From Bombyx mori (Eukaryota > Arthropoda > Insecta > Lepidoptera > Bombycidae): 64,000 bases of DNA. Under the pieces are notes generated by a model. That model was not told the DNA's origin. It saw only the letters and a list, made by a program, of their open reading frames with translations, and made no database searches. Positions 19,463 through 30,039 of the stretch are shown one piece after another; the first letter of the stretch is position 1; every line of letters begins with the position of its first letter. The stretch is taken from the NCBI RefSeq assembly GCF_030269925.1, contig NC_085108.1:4278001-4342000 (forward strand), given 5' to 3'. Position numbers and translations under genes: made by a program.

Positions 19463-19929
19463 GACGTGACAACGTCTTATAATTCGATGGAGCCGGCTGC
19501 ACGCACGAAAAAACATGACTCATGCGGCGTTACCGCGCTTTAAGCCGTTCCATTTAAGGCTTGAAGTGCAAGCGAGAGCGCGCAACGAGCGACAAAGAGG
19601 CACAATCGGCCTCCGCGTTCGGCAGCGTTCGACATCTGTCTCTCTCCTACTTGAGTGAGCGATGCATCCGTGTGGACAGCTGCTATACAATAATATAATT
19701 CAAAGCACATTCATACTTGTAAAACTATGTACATTGTAAAAAACAAAAAAAAATTACATAATTGTATTTATGCGTACAAATAAATGTAACTTTATCAATT
19801 CAATAGTGATTTCCATTTACCTCCTTCTCTATATCCATACAAAATATCTATCAAACAAATAAAATTAAAATTTTCTTTTGAAAAAATGAAACCATTCCAT
19901 CAGTATTTTCTTATGACGTTGTCACGTTC
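19463..19929. mobile_element. Inverted-repeat element, superfamily unknown
   Basis: Left GACGTGACAACGTCTTATA (19463-19481) and the reverse of 19911-19929 (GAACGTGACAACGTCATAA) match at about 17 of 19 positions. The interior is GC-rich on the left ('gcgagagcgcgcaacgagcg') and AT-rich on the right. No coding frame. Confidence 0.55.
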
Positions 19930-19980
19930 GACTATCGTCAGTAAAACGACTTTACAGACAACAAAGAATTTTTCGACTAA

Positions 19981-20140
19981 ATTGGAATTTCTCAGTGGAT
20001 TCGAAAACTAGAAAATTGCAGTTACCATTTTTTAGGCAGAAACGGAATCTGGCAGTGGATTTGAACATCAAAAAATCGCAGCTACGTATTTTTGGGAAGA
20101 AATTGAGTCTACCAGTGGATTTGAATACCTATTTTTAGTA
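19981..20140 (+). repeat. 60-bp tandem repeat, about 2.7 units
   Basis: 'cagtggatt' recurs at 19994, 20054 and 20114, with aligned flanks in between; the units are clearly diverged. Confidence 0.8.
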
Positions 20141-20443
20141 ACACTCTATAGGAATATGTCTGGCGCTCTACCTGTTAAGCCATCGGTCAATACGCAATGT
20201 GAACGCGCTCCAACCAACTTACATTAAGTTTAGTTCAATAGCAGTGAAAGCAATCAGCTGGGCAGCTTACGTAAGCTCCATGTGCCATTCACTTAGACAT
20301 TGCAGCGAACTGAGCCTCAATAGGTGGAGCTTTTATATAATTCATAAGCTCGATTTAAGGAGTTGTATGCACTTGTGGCTCAGACGGTCCGTAGCTGAGA
20401 ACAAACTTCGTGCTCAAATAAAATCAATCAATAAAATCTTGAA

Positions 20444-20995
20444 GTCGTCGTGGCCTAAGGGATAAGACGTCCGGTGCATTCGTATCGAGCGATGCACCGG
20501 TGTTCGAATCCCGCAGGCGGGTACCAATTTTTCCAATGAAATACGTACTTAACAAATGTTCACGATTGACTTCCACGGTGAAGGAATAACGTCGTGTAAT
20601 AAAAATCAAACCCGCAAAATTATAATTTGCGTAATTACTGGTCGTAGAACGTCTTGTGAGTCCGCACGGGTAGGCACCACCTCCCTGCCTATTTCTGCTG
20701 TGAAGCAGTAATGCCTTTCAATTTCTTCAAACGAAGCTTACGGAGAGCACTTAACGGTAGGCGGCTCGGCTCTGCCCCTGGCATTGCTGAAGTCCATGGG
20801 CGACGGTAACCACTCACATCAGGTATGCTCATCCGCCTACAATACAGACAAGACAATAAAAAAGTGGTAATGCGTTCTGGTTTGAAGGATGGGGCTGCCG
20901 TTATACTATAGATCTGAGACTATGACGTCTTGCCTCAAGGTTTTAGCATCACGTGAATCGTGAACTGGTTAATCCGTCTAAGCAATAATGAGGAG
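20444..20995 (+). mobile_element. Bm1-type SINE interrupted by a LINE-gamma tail
   Basis: Head with B box 'gtgttcgaatcccgc' (near 20503), middle and body to 'gcagtaatgc' (20704-20713), then foreign sequence, then the body resumes at 'ttctggtttgaaggatgg' and ends 'gtctaagcaataatgagg'. Confidence 0.85.
20714..20873 (+). repeat. LINE-gamma tail nested in Bm1
   Basis: From 'atttcttcaaacgaagctta' to 'gacaataaaaaagtgg'. 'gtaatgc' precedes and ends the insert, consistent with a target duplication. It also carries the gene-end text 'ctctgcccctggcattgctg'. Confidence 0.8.
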
Positions 20996-22014
20996 CTCTT
21001 AATGAAAATAGATCACCCTTGCTCATGGATCTCAGTCGCTGCCTTCAGCTAAGTTCCAAGTCGTGTTTATGGATTCAGTTAATTTTAACAATAGATACGC
21101 GTTTCTCAAGCGTCGCAAATACGAAAATTCTATTTTGTAACTTCGAAGAGTTTATTTTTACCTCAACAGATATTGCGAGACCTTGTGTATTTTTTGTCAC
21201 ATTATTAAATTACAAGCTGTCAGCCGTTTACCAGGAAGCAATATAAGAGAATCCGCGAAGCGTTAAATTATAAGAAGATTCACAGTGTAATAGGTTTTTT
21301 TTTGGCCTTGCTCTAAAGTACTCACGTCATGTTAATTCGCAACCCTTCAATTTTACCCCAGCGCTGATTGCGGATTGTGACAAATGCAGCAAAGACAATA
21401 CTGATTCCAGTTTAAATTGCAGCATATTATTTGCAGTAATGCGACCGAGAGTTCAATCTAATATGCTTACAATTACTGCTTAGCAGTTGGCCACGAAGCA
21501 ATATTTATATCTTAGCCAAAAAAAACTGATGCGATAAGGACAACAATATGACATTATAATGTAGTAATATGTGTCACACAGTAATATAATGACTTAATCA
21601 TTACATTTGATTCGTAAAGGGTTTGCTTCATATTATTATATATTAGGTACATTGAATAATTGATAGTTTGCACACTTTAAGAGAACTGTTCTTCTTGTAA
21701 TTTTTTCTCTTCTACAGAATTTTTAGAGTAGGATTTTTATTACGTAGTTAGGTGAATGGCCTAACTGGTATAGAGTGGTTGCTGTAGTCCGCGATGATGA
21801 TACCTTGAGACATGAGGTCGAAGAACCAATAGAACGCTTGTCCCATCCTTCGGTTTCGCGGCAGAATTGAGCAGGTTCATGTTAATAATGTGCTTTACTA
21901 TCCGCAAATTCCAGTTGGCCGCGAAATTAAACTTCATACCGTGATTTGTAAAAGAGATCTGTCCTTAAATAATTGTTATTATATTACATTATTATTATAC
22001 GTAATTCGTTTCCA
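20996..22014. other. Mostly unassigned; possible old Bm1 near 21745-21875
   Basis: 'gtgaatggcctaactggtat' to 'cggtttcgcggcagaattga' looks like a heavily decayed antisense Bm1. The rest shows nothing recognisable. Confidence 0.4.
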
Positions 22015-22164
22015 AATGATTCTTGTCCACCTGATGGTTGTCTGGAAGAGATCGCTCTTAGTGATAAGACCGCCAATTGTACTTTTTTGTATTTAATGTA
22101 TCGCACTGTTTATTTGTTTTTTGGTATAGAATAAAGAATACTCTCTCTCTCTCTCTCTCTCTCT
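22015..22164 (+). repeat. LINE-delta 3' end with CT tail
   Basis: 'ttgtccacctgatggttgtc', 'gagatcgctcttagtgataa' and 'gaataaagaata' followed by 12 CT units (22141-22164). The CT tract ends the element here, and its reverse complement begins the copy at 1392. Confidence 0.75.
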
Positions 22165-22204
22165 AAATAGTCAAGAACAGTTTGCACTAGTCATTCTTTA
22201 AGCG

Positions 22205-22700
22205 TTGCGTGGGAAGGCCTCCCACAAGGTGGATGGACGACTTTTTGAAGGTCCTGAGAATCCGTTGGACGCAGGGTACCGCAGAGCTGGTTATTTTGGC
22301 GAAGCTTAGAGGTGTTGTCCAGTAGCGGATATGTGGGTGTTAACGACGAAATGAAAGATCTCTACCGAGCGGGTGATATTGCTCGGTAGACCGATGGTCC
22401 GAATGTTGAGAGCTTGTATATAACAGGCTTATCTTGAAAATGTCGTAAGCGAGATTCAGGCATGTGTAGTATGATGGTTACTCGCCATAGATGTATTTAG
22501 AGTATAAATAAGGTATCATACCTCAGGACATCCTCCTCCTCGAGTCGCGTTCCTCATGATGTACAGTGTACAGCGCGCTGCATGACGCCGTGGACAGGGG
22601 AAAGTGGAAAAAGATCCTAAAATTGAAGCTCATGGGTGATGGTGGTCACGACCCTCAGACATGAGGAACCTCAGGACATAGCTGAGGGTTTTTTTTACTG
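22205..22700 (+). pseudogene. RTE-type LINE C-terminal remnants
   Basis: Two decayed pieces. The first reads like WEGLPQGGW; the second (22570-22680) reads ALHDAVDRGKWKKI followed by the 'ggtcacgaccctcagacatg' end shared with 41.7 and 42.5 kb. Stops and frameshifts throughout. Confidence 0.5.
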
Positions 22701-23204
22701 TCATAAATGCAGATAGCTAATGATTAAAGATGAATAAATGTCAATTGAGAAGAAGAAAGTAGTATCATTCGAGAAATCCCGTAGAAGACAAGTGATTCTA
22801 AAGTCGAACGGTGTATAATTATAGCAAATTTACGCACGGACGTTGCACCAAACGATCCAAATTCAGGTGGTAGCGATGAACTCTACTTCGCTTCGGTAGC
22901 AAGGGGTGTGATGATAATAAGAGATGACAAGATCTTAAATAGTCCCACTTTACTTATAAAGTACTTTTGCGGTGTCAAACTATTCGTTAGATTTGGTTAG
23001 CTGATTCCTAGAGAACTCTTTAGTCTGGAATCAAGTGGGATTCGACACACCCAGATATGGGAGCAATACTCCACGGAAAGCTACATCAGAACATTCAACA
23101 GTGAATCATTTTCTGGATGTGAAAAGTCGTATTAAGAATCTCGTAACTATAATCTTTAAGGGCTGAATTTTCTGCTTGAAACATTGGCCTGTGTCTAGAA
23201 AAGC
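22701..23204. other. No recognised feature
   Basis: Nothing recognisable; moderate AT content. Confidence 0.45.
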
Positions 23205-23332
23205 ATTGCAGCGGCTTGGCTCTGCCCCTGGCATTGCTGAAGTCCATGGGCGACGGTAACCACTCACCATCAGGTGGGCCGTATGCTCGTCTGCCTACAA
23301 GGGCAATAAAAAAAAAAAAAAAAAAAAAAAAG
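23205..23332 (+). repeat. LINE-gamma tail
   Basis: 'cagcggcttggctctgcccc' to 'gtctgcctacaagggcaata' plus 22 A. A canonical end of the family. Confidence 0.85.
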
Positions 23333-23411
23333 AAAACGTCTTCCCTGTTAATATTTTTATAATTGTTTAATAAAAAACTAATGCGTTCTTTTAAAATAAC
23401 ATCAACAAAAT

Positions 23412-23745
23412 ACATTATATATTAATACGGGGAGCAGGAACTTTGTAGCCCTTTTGACGAAAATTGCGCGGACGGAGGAGTATGAAATTTCTCACACTTA
23501 TAGAGAATATAGAGAAGAAGTGCAAGAAGATAATAATTTTTTAAATTATGCATCAAAAAATAATTATATCAATAAATAATACATTACACACACTACCATG
23601 TATTTGACACAACACATATACTCCTATTGTCAAACTTTTGTTATTGTTGAATGTCTGTGTTCAAATTGAGAATAGATTAATATTGTTTGTTCTTATTATT
23701 ATTTCTCTATAGTGTAGTCTTGGCGAAATTTGTGATTATAGAAGT
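23412..23745 (+). mobile_element. Helitron A, 3'-truncated
   Basis: Starts within 'tatatattaatacggggagc' and ends after 'gtgattatagaagtataata'. The hairpin and CTAG end are missing. More diverged than the other copies. Confidence 0.8.
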
Positions 23746-23763
23746 ATAATAAATAGTCGTTGA

Positions 23764-24215
23764 CAATTGAGGCTTATAAAATCAAAAGCAGCTAAATCCA
23801 AGTCTGTCAAATATTCAGGAAAACTACAAAAATCGGCTCTAAGCACGTCATTACGGATCCTCCCGATCCATCAAAGTACTGCTCTTGCTAGGGCCAGTGT
23901 TAGCAACACTCCCGGTTTGAGAAGCTGAAATAAATTTGTTCGGGTAGCTACAATATTCTTTATTTTAAAGCAGATTTATAAAGAATGAGAATATTACTAA
24001 TAATCTGAATTTTATATGATAAAACTTCGTTTGTATTTGAGTACAGAGTAAAAATAAAATTTTGAACTGAATTTGCTAGAGATTTACCTACCTGCATTTG
24101 TTATAACATGAAAATACTAAAGCGTGTCCAACTAACTAAACAAGATGGCGCCATAGTTAATCCATTTTACTACATTAAGGTGTTTAGCTGCCTTTGATTT
24201 TATAGGCCTCAATTG
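23764..24215. mobile_element. Inverted-repeat element with 33-bp ends
   Basis: 23764-23796 and the reverse complement of 24183-24215 agree at about 31 of 33 bases (AGGCTTATAAAATC core). The outermost CAATTG on both sides could be a 6-bp target duplication. The interior has a LINE-alpha fragment and no coding frame. Confidence 0.65.
23846..23932 (+). repeat. LINE-alpha fragments
   Basis: 'cacgtcattacggatcctcc' joined to 'gtactgctcttgctagggcc' by an internal deletion. Lies within the 23764-24215 element. Confidence 0.75.
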
Positions 24216-24593
24216 AACCATAATGATGTCCAAACTTATAATTTCAATTATTGTCGAATTTCGCCTACAGAGGGACCGCTGATTCGCATTTCGTCGAGAA
24301 ATTCTAAAGCAAATTCAAATCGCGTTTTGCAAAACCTATTGTGTATTGAAATACATAAAACCTTTTACGAAAGTTTAACTTTTTGTACGTTTTTTATTCG
24401 CTCGAAGCGACCCGCGGCTTACGAAATGTTTGCATACAGACTTCGGATATTTTTCGACTTGTTTTTATGAGTCAACGCGTGTTTTTACGACTCTGTTTGC
24501 TTGTTGAGTCATAATTGCACATTTAAGTCGATGTTCCGACGAAATAAGAGTTATACTTCTCGACAGGATAATAGAAGAACGCCAACGTATTTT
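24216..24593. other. No recognised feature
   Basis: An open frame at 24213-24470 has no motif and is not called. Confidence 0.5.
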
Positions 24594-24832
24594 TTACTGG
24601 TAGGACCGCTTGTAAGTCCGCGCGGGTAGGTACCACCACCCTGCCTATTTCTGCCGTGAAGCAGTAATGCGTTTCGGTTTGAAGGGCGGGGCAGCCGGTT
24701 TAACTATACTGCGACCTTAGAACTTATATCTCAAGATGGGTTGCGTGTTAACGTTGTAGATGTCTATGGGCTCCAGTAACTCCATCAGGTGGGCTGTGAG
24801 CTCGTTCACCCATCTAAGTAATAAAAAAAAAA
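24594..24832 (+). repeat. Bm1-type SINE, 5'-truncated
   Basis: 'actggtaggaccgcttgtaa' to 'ctaagtaataaaaaaaa', with a 9-10 base loss near 'ccagtaactccatcagg'. Confidence 0.9.
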
Positions 24833-24979
24833 ACATAATAGAAGATTTAATTATTAATTATTTTCTGTGAACAAAGAGAAGACTTTGTGATATATATAGT
24901 ATATTGAGAGCTCGCACGACCTGAAAATATCTAACGCGAACCAGTCTTGTATTCCGATATGAAAAGTTTAGCCATAGTC

Positions 24980-25335
24980 CTTTTTTTTGGATTGAAGGAT
25001 CACTGGTGGCTGGAGGCCTTTCCAGTTTCACCAGGACAAGTGGCCGAGCAGAGGCTCAGCCAGAAGGGGTGGGATTTGCTAACAACCGCCCGAGCGCCTC
25101 CGAAGGAGACCTAACAACTCAAGAGCAGCTGCTTCGCGAACGAATCTACTACCGGATCGGAATCGCGAACCGCTGAGAAGATCCGGCCGGAAACTCAGCG
25201 GGCTGATGCACGGGTTAGGTTGCACGGCGACCTCTTCGTCGAGTTCGACGAGTACGGTTACCGAGGTCCCTAAGCCTACTCCTAGTGTTAGAACTGAAGG
25301 CGTCTAATGCAAAGGTTATTGGATCTGATCCGTAA
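24980..25335 (-). repeat. LINE-beta 3' region
   Basis: Poly-T, 'aaaggcctttccagtttcac' style text, 'ctccgaaggagacctaacaa' and 'gcgtctaatgcaaaggttat', the reverse of the 57380-57740 copy. Confidence 0.85.
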
Positions 25336-25446
25336 GAACGTGGTCCATTTCAATTGATATTCTTCATGTCTCAAGACAGGGTAGTTATATTCATACAAAT
25401 CTAACTCGTTTTTTTGTATCTTGAGGTATTTTGGCTGGTTTGTAAT

Positions 25447-25660
25447 TATTTTTTTTTTACTAGCAATCACGCCACGTTAACTGGCCCCGTGATAAGTTCG
25501 TAAAGAACTTGTGTTACAGGTACCAGATAACGGAAATAAATGTAAGATTTTTTTTGTACACTATCATACAGATATCATCCCTTGGCGGGATTCGAACCCG
25601 CGACCCCCTTGTGTAGTGACCATGTCACTTACCACTACACCAGACGGGTGGTCGGGTCGG
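25447..25660 (-). mobile_element. SINE H, tRNA-derived
   Basis: On the minus strand, an A box TGGTGTAGTGG (25642-25632) and B box GGTTCGAATCC (25598-25588) head a body that ends in a poly-A tail (T-run at 25449-25457). The 5' bases cannot pair with the 3' side as an acceptor stem, so it is not a tRNA gene. A second copy spans 60440-61105. Confidence 0.85.
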
Positions 25661-25895
25661 ATAGCAGTTAGAGACGGCCACTTAAGAAACCCGTCTACGT
25701 AACAGAGCACACAACGATGCGATGTATCGTAACTATTAATTAACACCGGAAACACATAAGTCATTAAACTAGATGATTTATTGACTTTGACGGGGAAAAA
25801 AAAAACACGAGGCTACGTAACGAAGTGTTTAAATTGACCAGTAAAAACGTTATCATGTAACAGTTAATGCGATTAGCGCTTAATTAAATTAGCTT

Positions 25896-26137
25896 TACTG
25901 GTGGTAGGACCTCTTGTGAGTCCGCACGGGTACCACCGCCCCGCCTGTTTCTGCCGTGAAGCAGTAATGCGTTTCGGTTTGAAGGGTGGCGCAGCCGTTG
26001 TAACTATACTCGAGACCTTAGAACTTATATCTCAAGGTGGGTGGCGCATTTACGTTGTAGATGTCTATGGGCTCCAGTAACCACTTAACATCAGGTGGGC
26101 TGTGAGTTCGTCCACCCAACTAAGCAATAAAAAAAAT
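25896..26137 (+). repeat. Bm1-type SINE, 5'-truncated
   Basis: 'actggtggtaggacctcttg' to 'caactaagcaataaaaaa'. Confidence 0.92.
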
Positions 26138-26199
26138 AAGTTCAGCATAGGACAAGCGCTAGTTCAAGTCGAATGTCGTGTGAACCCGAATTCCCTTTG

Positions 26200-26612
26200 T
26201 AGTCGTCGTGGCCTAAAAGATAAGACGCCCAGTGCATTCGTATCGAGCGATGCAACCGGGCCGGTGTTCTAATCCCGCAGGCAGGTATAATTTTTTATGG
26301 AATAAATTTCGTATTTTTTTATTTTTTTATTGTCCTTATAGCCAGACGAGCATACGGCCCACCTGATGGTGAGTGGTTACCGTCGCCCATGGACGTCAGC
26401 AATACCAGGAGCGGAGCCAAGCCGCTGCCTACCATTTAATACTCTCCACAAGCCTCGTTTGAAGAAGGACATGTCATAGCGCTCGGGAAACACTGTGGAA
26501 AGGAGCTCATTCCAAAGCCGGTTCATTCAAGTTCTAACTGAAGACTTACTTCAGTGATGAAGGAATAATAACGTCGTGTAATAAAAATCAAACCTGTATA
26601 CAAATTAATTCT
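26200..26612 (+). mobile_element. Bm1-type SINE head split by LINE-gamma
   Basis: Head 'gtcgtcgtggcctaaaagat' to 'aataaatttcgta' (26312), then an inserted LINE-gamma, then the SINE middle 'gaaggaataataacgtcgtg'. No body follows. Confidence 0.8.
26313..26530 (-). pseudogene. LINE-gamma 3' end with RT C-terminus
   Basis: The reverse strand encodes NRLWNELLSTVFPERYDMSF, FKRGLWRVLNGRQRLGSA and IADVHGRR before a stop, then the 'gggcgacggtaaccactcac' tail. W-N-x-L-P ... F-P-x-x-Y ... F-K-x is the usual C-terminal end of CR1/Jockey-type LINE polyproteins, which gives the family its class. Inserted in a Bm1. Confidence 0.75.
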
Positions 26613-27240
26613 CGTAATTAGTACACATACAATTCAGATATAGATCTTTTGTTTTGATATTTTTGTGCTTTGGTAACCAATTAACACGTAAACCGTAAGC
26701 TTTTTCATTCTTTTATGCAATAAATAAAAAAAAACGATTGCTTCTGTTAATAAGAATTTGTGTCCTCGTTTGAAAGGACATCTATGGTATATTGCAGTCG
26801 GGACTTTTACATTACAGTCGGGACTTTTACTCCAAGTCCAACTCCAGTTATCGTTTAGCATCAGTTAGGAAGTGCGCTCATCTACCCATCAAGTAGAATA
26901 CAAAACACGAAATTGCATCAAAAAGAAATATTTGAAAATTTTTATTATTTAATCTTCGCTCAAATATTTTTCATACATTTTTAAGTTGTCTAGAAGAACG
27001 AAAAAAAAAAAAAGAAAATCGCATCAAAAACATAGAATAAAATGTTACTCAACTATTATTTTGTTTTTCCTTATTTATTTAAAGACATTCAAAGATCCGC
27101 TTCGACTACCGTGAAGTCATTCGTCTCGGTCAGAAAGGTAAATAATAGAATAGTGTATACGCACCGATGCGTTCTATACCACTCATGAGTTTCACATGAT
27201 AATTTCCTACGCTACGTTGCCACTGCTTCTCAAACTATAC
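26613..27240. other. No recognised feature
   Basis: Contains a short direct repeat, 'attgcagtcgggactttta' against 'attacagtcgggactttta', near 26790-26830. Otherwise AT-rich. Confidence 0.45.
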
Positions 27241-27543
27241 ACGTCATTACGGATTCTCAAGATCTATTAACGGCTTTAGGTACCTCAAGCACCGGTCACC
27301 GTCCTCGCCGAATCCGTCGCTTACGACGAAGGGCTCGACGAGTAAATTAACCCATAGACATAGCTCACTGAGTTTCTCGCCGGATTTTCTCATTGTGACT
27401 GTAGTAGTTGTAGATTCGGCGAAGCACTGCTCTTGCTAGGGCAGAAGTTAGCAAAGTCTCCCAGGCTGAGTCCTGTGAGCTTCGCCTATACGATCGTTAA
27501 AGCTAGTATAACCCCTCAAAGTTAAAAGCAGTAGGTAGAAAAA
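27241..27543 (+). repeat. LINE-alpha 3' region, diverged
   Basis: 'cacgtcattacggattctca', 'tttctcgccggattttctca' and 'gctcttgctagggcag'. An older copy with many changes. Confidence 0.85.
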
Positions 27544-27823
27544 CAAATGTTTTTACATATTATATTCGTGCTGACAGATATTTTGTTCTAAATACGTCAG
27601 TGAAGTATTTCTCCATCATCACTTAAGATGCGTTTTGAATGTTTGTGTTGATTTAAATCAGTAGATATCAGTTTGATTTTGTTCAATATATATTGAAACA
27701 CATCGCTGTGGATACGACGAAAATATTCCGTTTACATCCAAGCACATAGACAATCAGATTAACCAAAGCCAATTAAGATAAAACATCTGTCGCTACGTTG
27801 TGATAACTTAAACTTATTATTTA

Positions 27824-28242
27824 CTAGTGTTCCCGCAGTAGTCGAAATTCGACTATAATTAATTGGAATTGTAAGTTTGTACACTATTATGATTGTATTT
27901 TATACTTCTATAATCACAAATTTCGCCAAGACTACACTATAAAAAAATATTAATACAGACAAACAATATTTAATCTGTTCTCAATTTGACAACAGACGTC
28001 AAGAACAAAAGTTTGACAATAAATAGTATGCATGCGTGTGTGCGTCAAATACATGGTATGTAGTGTGTGTAATGTTTTCTTTATTGATTTAATGTATCTT
28101 TTATGCATCATTTAAAAAAAAAATAAGCATTGTGCACTCCTTCTCTATATTCTCTATAAGTGTGGAAAATTTCATACTCCTCCGTCCGCGCAATTTTCGT
28201 AGAAGGGAATACAAAGTTTTTGCTCACGTATTAATATATAGA
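27824..28242 (-). mobile_element. Helitron A
   Basis: CTAG and hairpin at 27824-27850, TC end at 28242-28241, 419 bp. The open frame at 28132-28317 only crosses its end. Confidence 0.9.
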
Positions 28243-28679
28243 TGTTGGAAATCATTTAACACAAATCTATTAATACGGACACAGTTTAAACACCGAATCA
28301 TGATGATTTGTGGTTAAGTATCGGGTTGAGTTCCACGCTTCAGTTACCGGTCACGGTGGTTTGTCGTTTGGCCCCAAATGACGTCACGCGTTATGAGGAC
28401 GCCTTAGCGTATCAGCTTCGAAAAGATAAGAACCGTGTTAGGCACTTGAACGATTTAAGTCGTTATAGAATTGTATCGGTTTTGCGTCTGCACTCGGTTG
28501 TACAAGGTTAGGTTACGTCATGACAGACTCGTCACGCCGGTTCTGCATTTGTATTCTTAGCGTACCTCATAGCGCTATCTCATTGGGCTCTCGAGTTTCA
28601 TCATGACTTACCTTTCTTAGACGGACAGTGATTTAGTGATTTTTGTTTGAGTTTAATGTGTGTGTTGAATTCTATGTGA
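28243..28679. other. Unassigned; diverged pair with 58.3 kb
   Basis: 'gccccaaatgacgtca' (28371-28386) and neighbouring words recur at 58345. No gene recognised. Confidence 0.4.
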
Positions 28680-29038
28680 CATTCGTATCGAGCGATGCAC
28701 CGGTGTTCGAATCCCGCGGGCGGGTACCGATTTTTCTAACGGAATACGTACTTACCAAATGTTCACGATTGACTTCCACGGTGAAGGAATAACGTCGTGT
28801 AATAAAAATCAAACCCGCAAATTATAATTTGCGTAATTACTGGTGGTAGGACCTTGTGAGTCCGCACGGGTAGGTACCACCACCCTGCCTATTTCGGTTC
28901 GGTTGTACCTATACTGAGACCTTAGAACTTATATCTTAAGGTGTGTGGCGCATTTACGTTGTAGATGTCTATGGGCTCCAGTAACCACTTAACTCCAGGT
29001 GGGCTCTGAGCTCGTCCGCCCATCTAAGCAATGTACAG
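28680..29038 (+). mobile_element. Bm1-type SINE, nearly full length
   Basis: Begins inside the head ('acattcgtatcgagcgatgc') with B box 'gtgttcgaatcccgc', then middle and body. Parts of the body ('gtgaagcagtaatgcg') are lost. Confidence 0.9.
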
Positions 29039-29296
29039 TCAAAGCTTTAAGATTAGACATGATTTTTTTCCATTGAATCCCAAATCCTGTTTCGGCTTTA
29101 TCAATCAGAGTTGCAGTGAATGAACTGGTCTAAATAACGGGCACTGTCCAAAAACGCGGTGCCGTTATATACGAATGTTTGTTCGCTGACTCGAGCAATT
29201 TATCGACAACCGGTTGAGTACTGAATAATATTATGTGGATTTTTCACAGTTTTACCATACTTCGGTTGGTGCTTTAGAAAGAAACTTAACCCCACA

Positions 29297-29487
29297 GCCC
29301 ACTGAGTTTCTCGCCGGATCATCTCAGTGGGTCGCGTTTCCGATCCGGTGGTAGATTCTGCTGAGCACTGCTCTTGCTAGGGTCAGTGTTAGCATCGCTC
29401 CGGTTTGAGCCCCGTGAGCTCACCTACTAGTTAAGGTTACGCTGAAGTAGCCTCTCAAGGCTATTAGCATAGGTAGGGAAAAAAAAA
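29297..29487 (+). repeat. LINE-alpha 3' region
   Basis: 'agcccactgagtttctcgcc' to 'attagcataggtagggaaaa'. Confidence 0.9.
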
Positions 29488-29721
29488 CATGTTAGTTCTA
29501 TCAGAGTTTCCAAAGAACTATATTTTCTAGACGTATCGGCGACACGAAAGATACATTCAAGTTGGAATACGAACCGTGAATCGGGAGAACGATTATTTAT
29601 TTATTCTAAACATATCCGGTTTGCTTAATCTACCGATTAGATTAGATCATGTAACCAATTCCAAATTACATAATAGAAAATGAAATTAATTAAAACACGA
29701 GCCGAATGGAATTTGGAAAAA

Positions 29722-29935
29722 ATTATAATTTGCGTAATTACTGGTGGTAGGACCTCTTGTGAGTAATGCGTTTCGGCTTGAAGGGTGAGGCAGCCGTTGT
29801 AACTATACTTGAGTCCTTAGAACTTATATCTCAAAGTGGGTGGCGTATTTACGCTGTAGATGTCTCTGGGCTCCAGTAACCACTTAACACCAGTTGGGCT
29901 GTGAGCTCGTCCACCCATCTAAGCAATAAAAAAAG
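29722..29935 (+). repeat. Bm1-type SINE with internal deletion
   Basis: 'ataatttgcgtaattactgg', 'ggacctcttgtgagtaatgc' (junction), then a normal body and tail. Confidence 0.9.
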
Positions 29936-29984
29936 AACCCTTTGTTGCAATCGACAAATTACAATTTACACAATGTCAACTCAT

Positions 29985-30028
29985 TAACACCAGACGGGCC
30001 ATCAGCTTGTTCGTTCATCAAAGCAATC
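29985..30028 (+). repeat. Decayed Bm1 tail
   Basis: 'aacaccagacgggccatcag' and 'catcaaagcaat' match the last 45 bases of the SINE. Confidence 0.5.
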
Positions 30029-30039
30029 TTTATTATTAT

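Noticed and set aside
25575..25645. tRNA gene on the minus strand
   Set aside because: A and B boxes are good, but the presumed acceptor strands cannot pair and the segment is the head of a repeated SINE with a body and A-tail.
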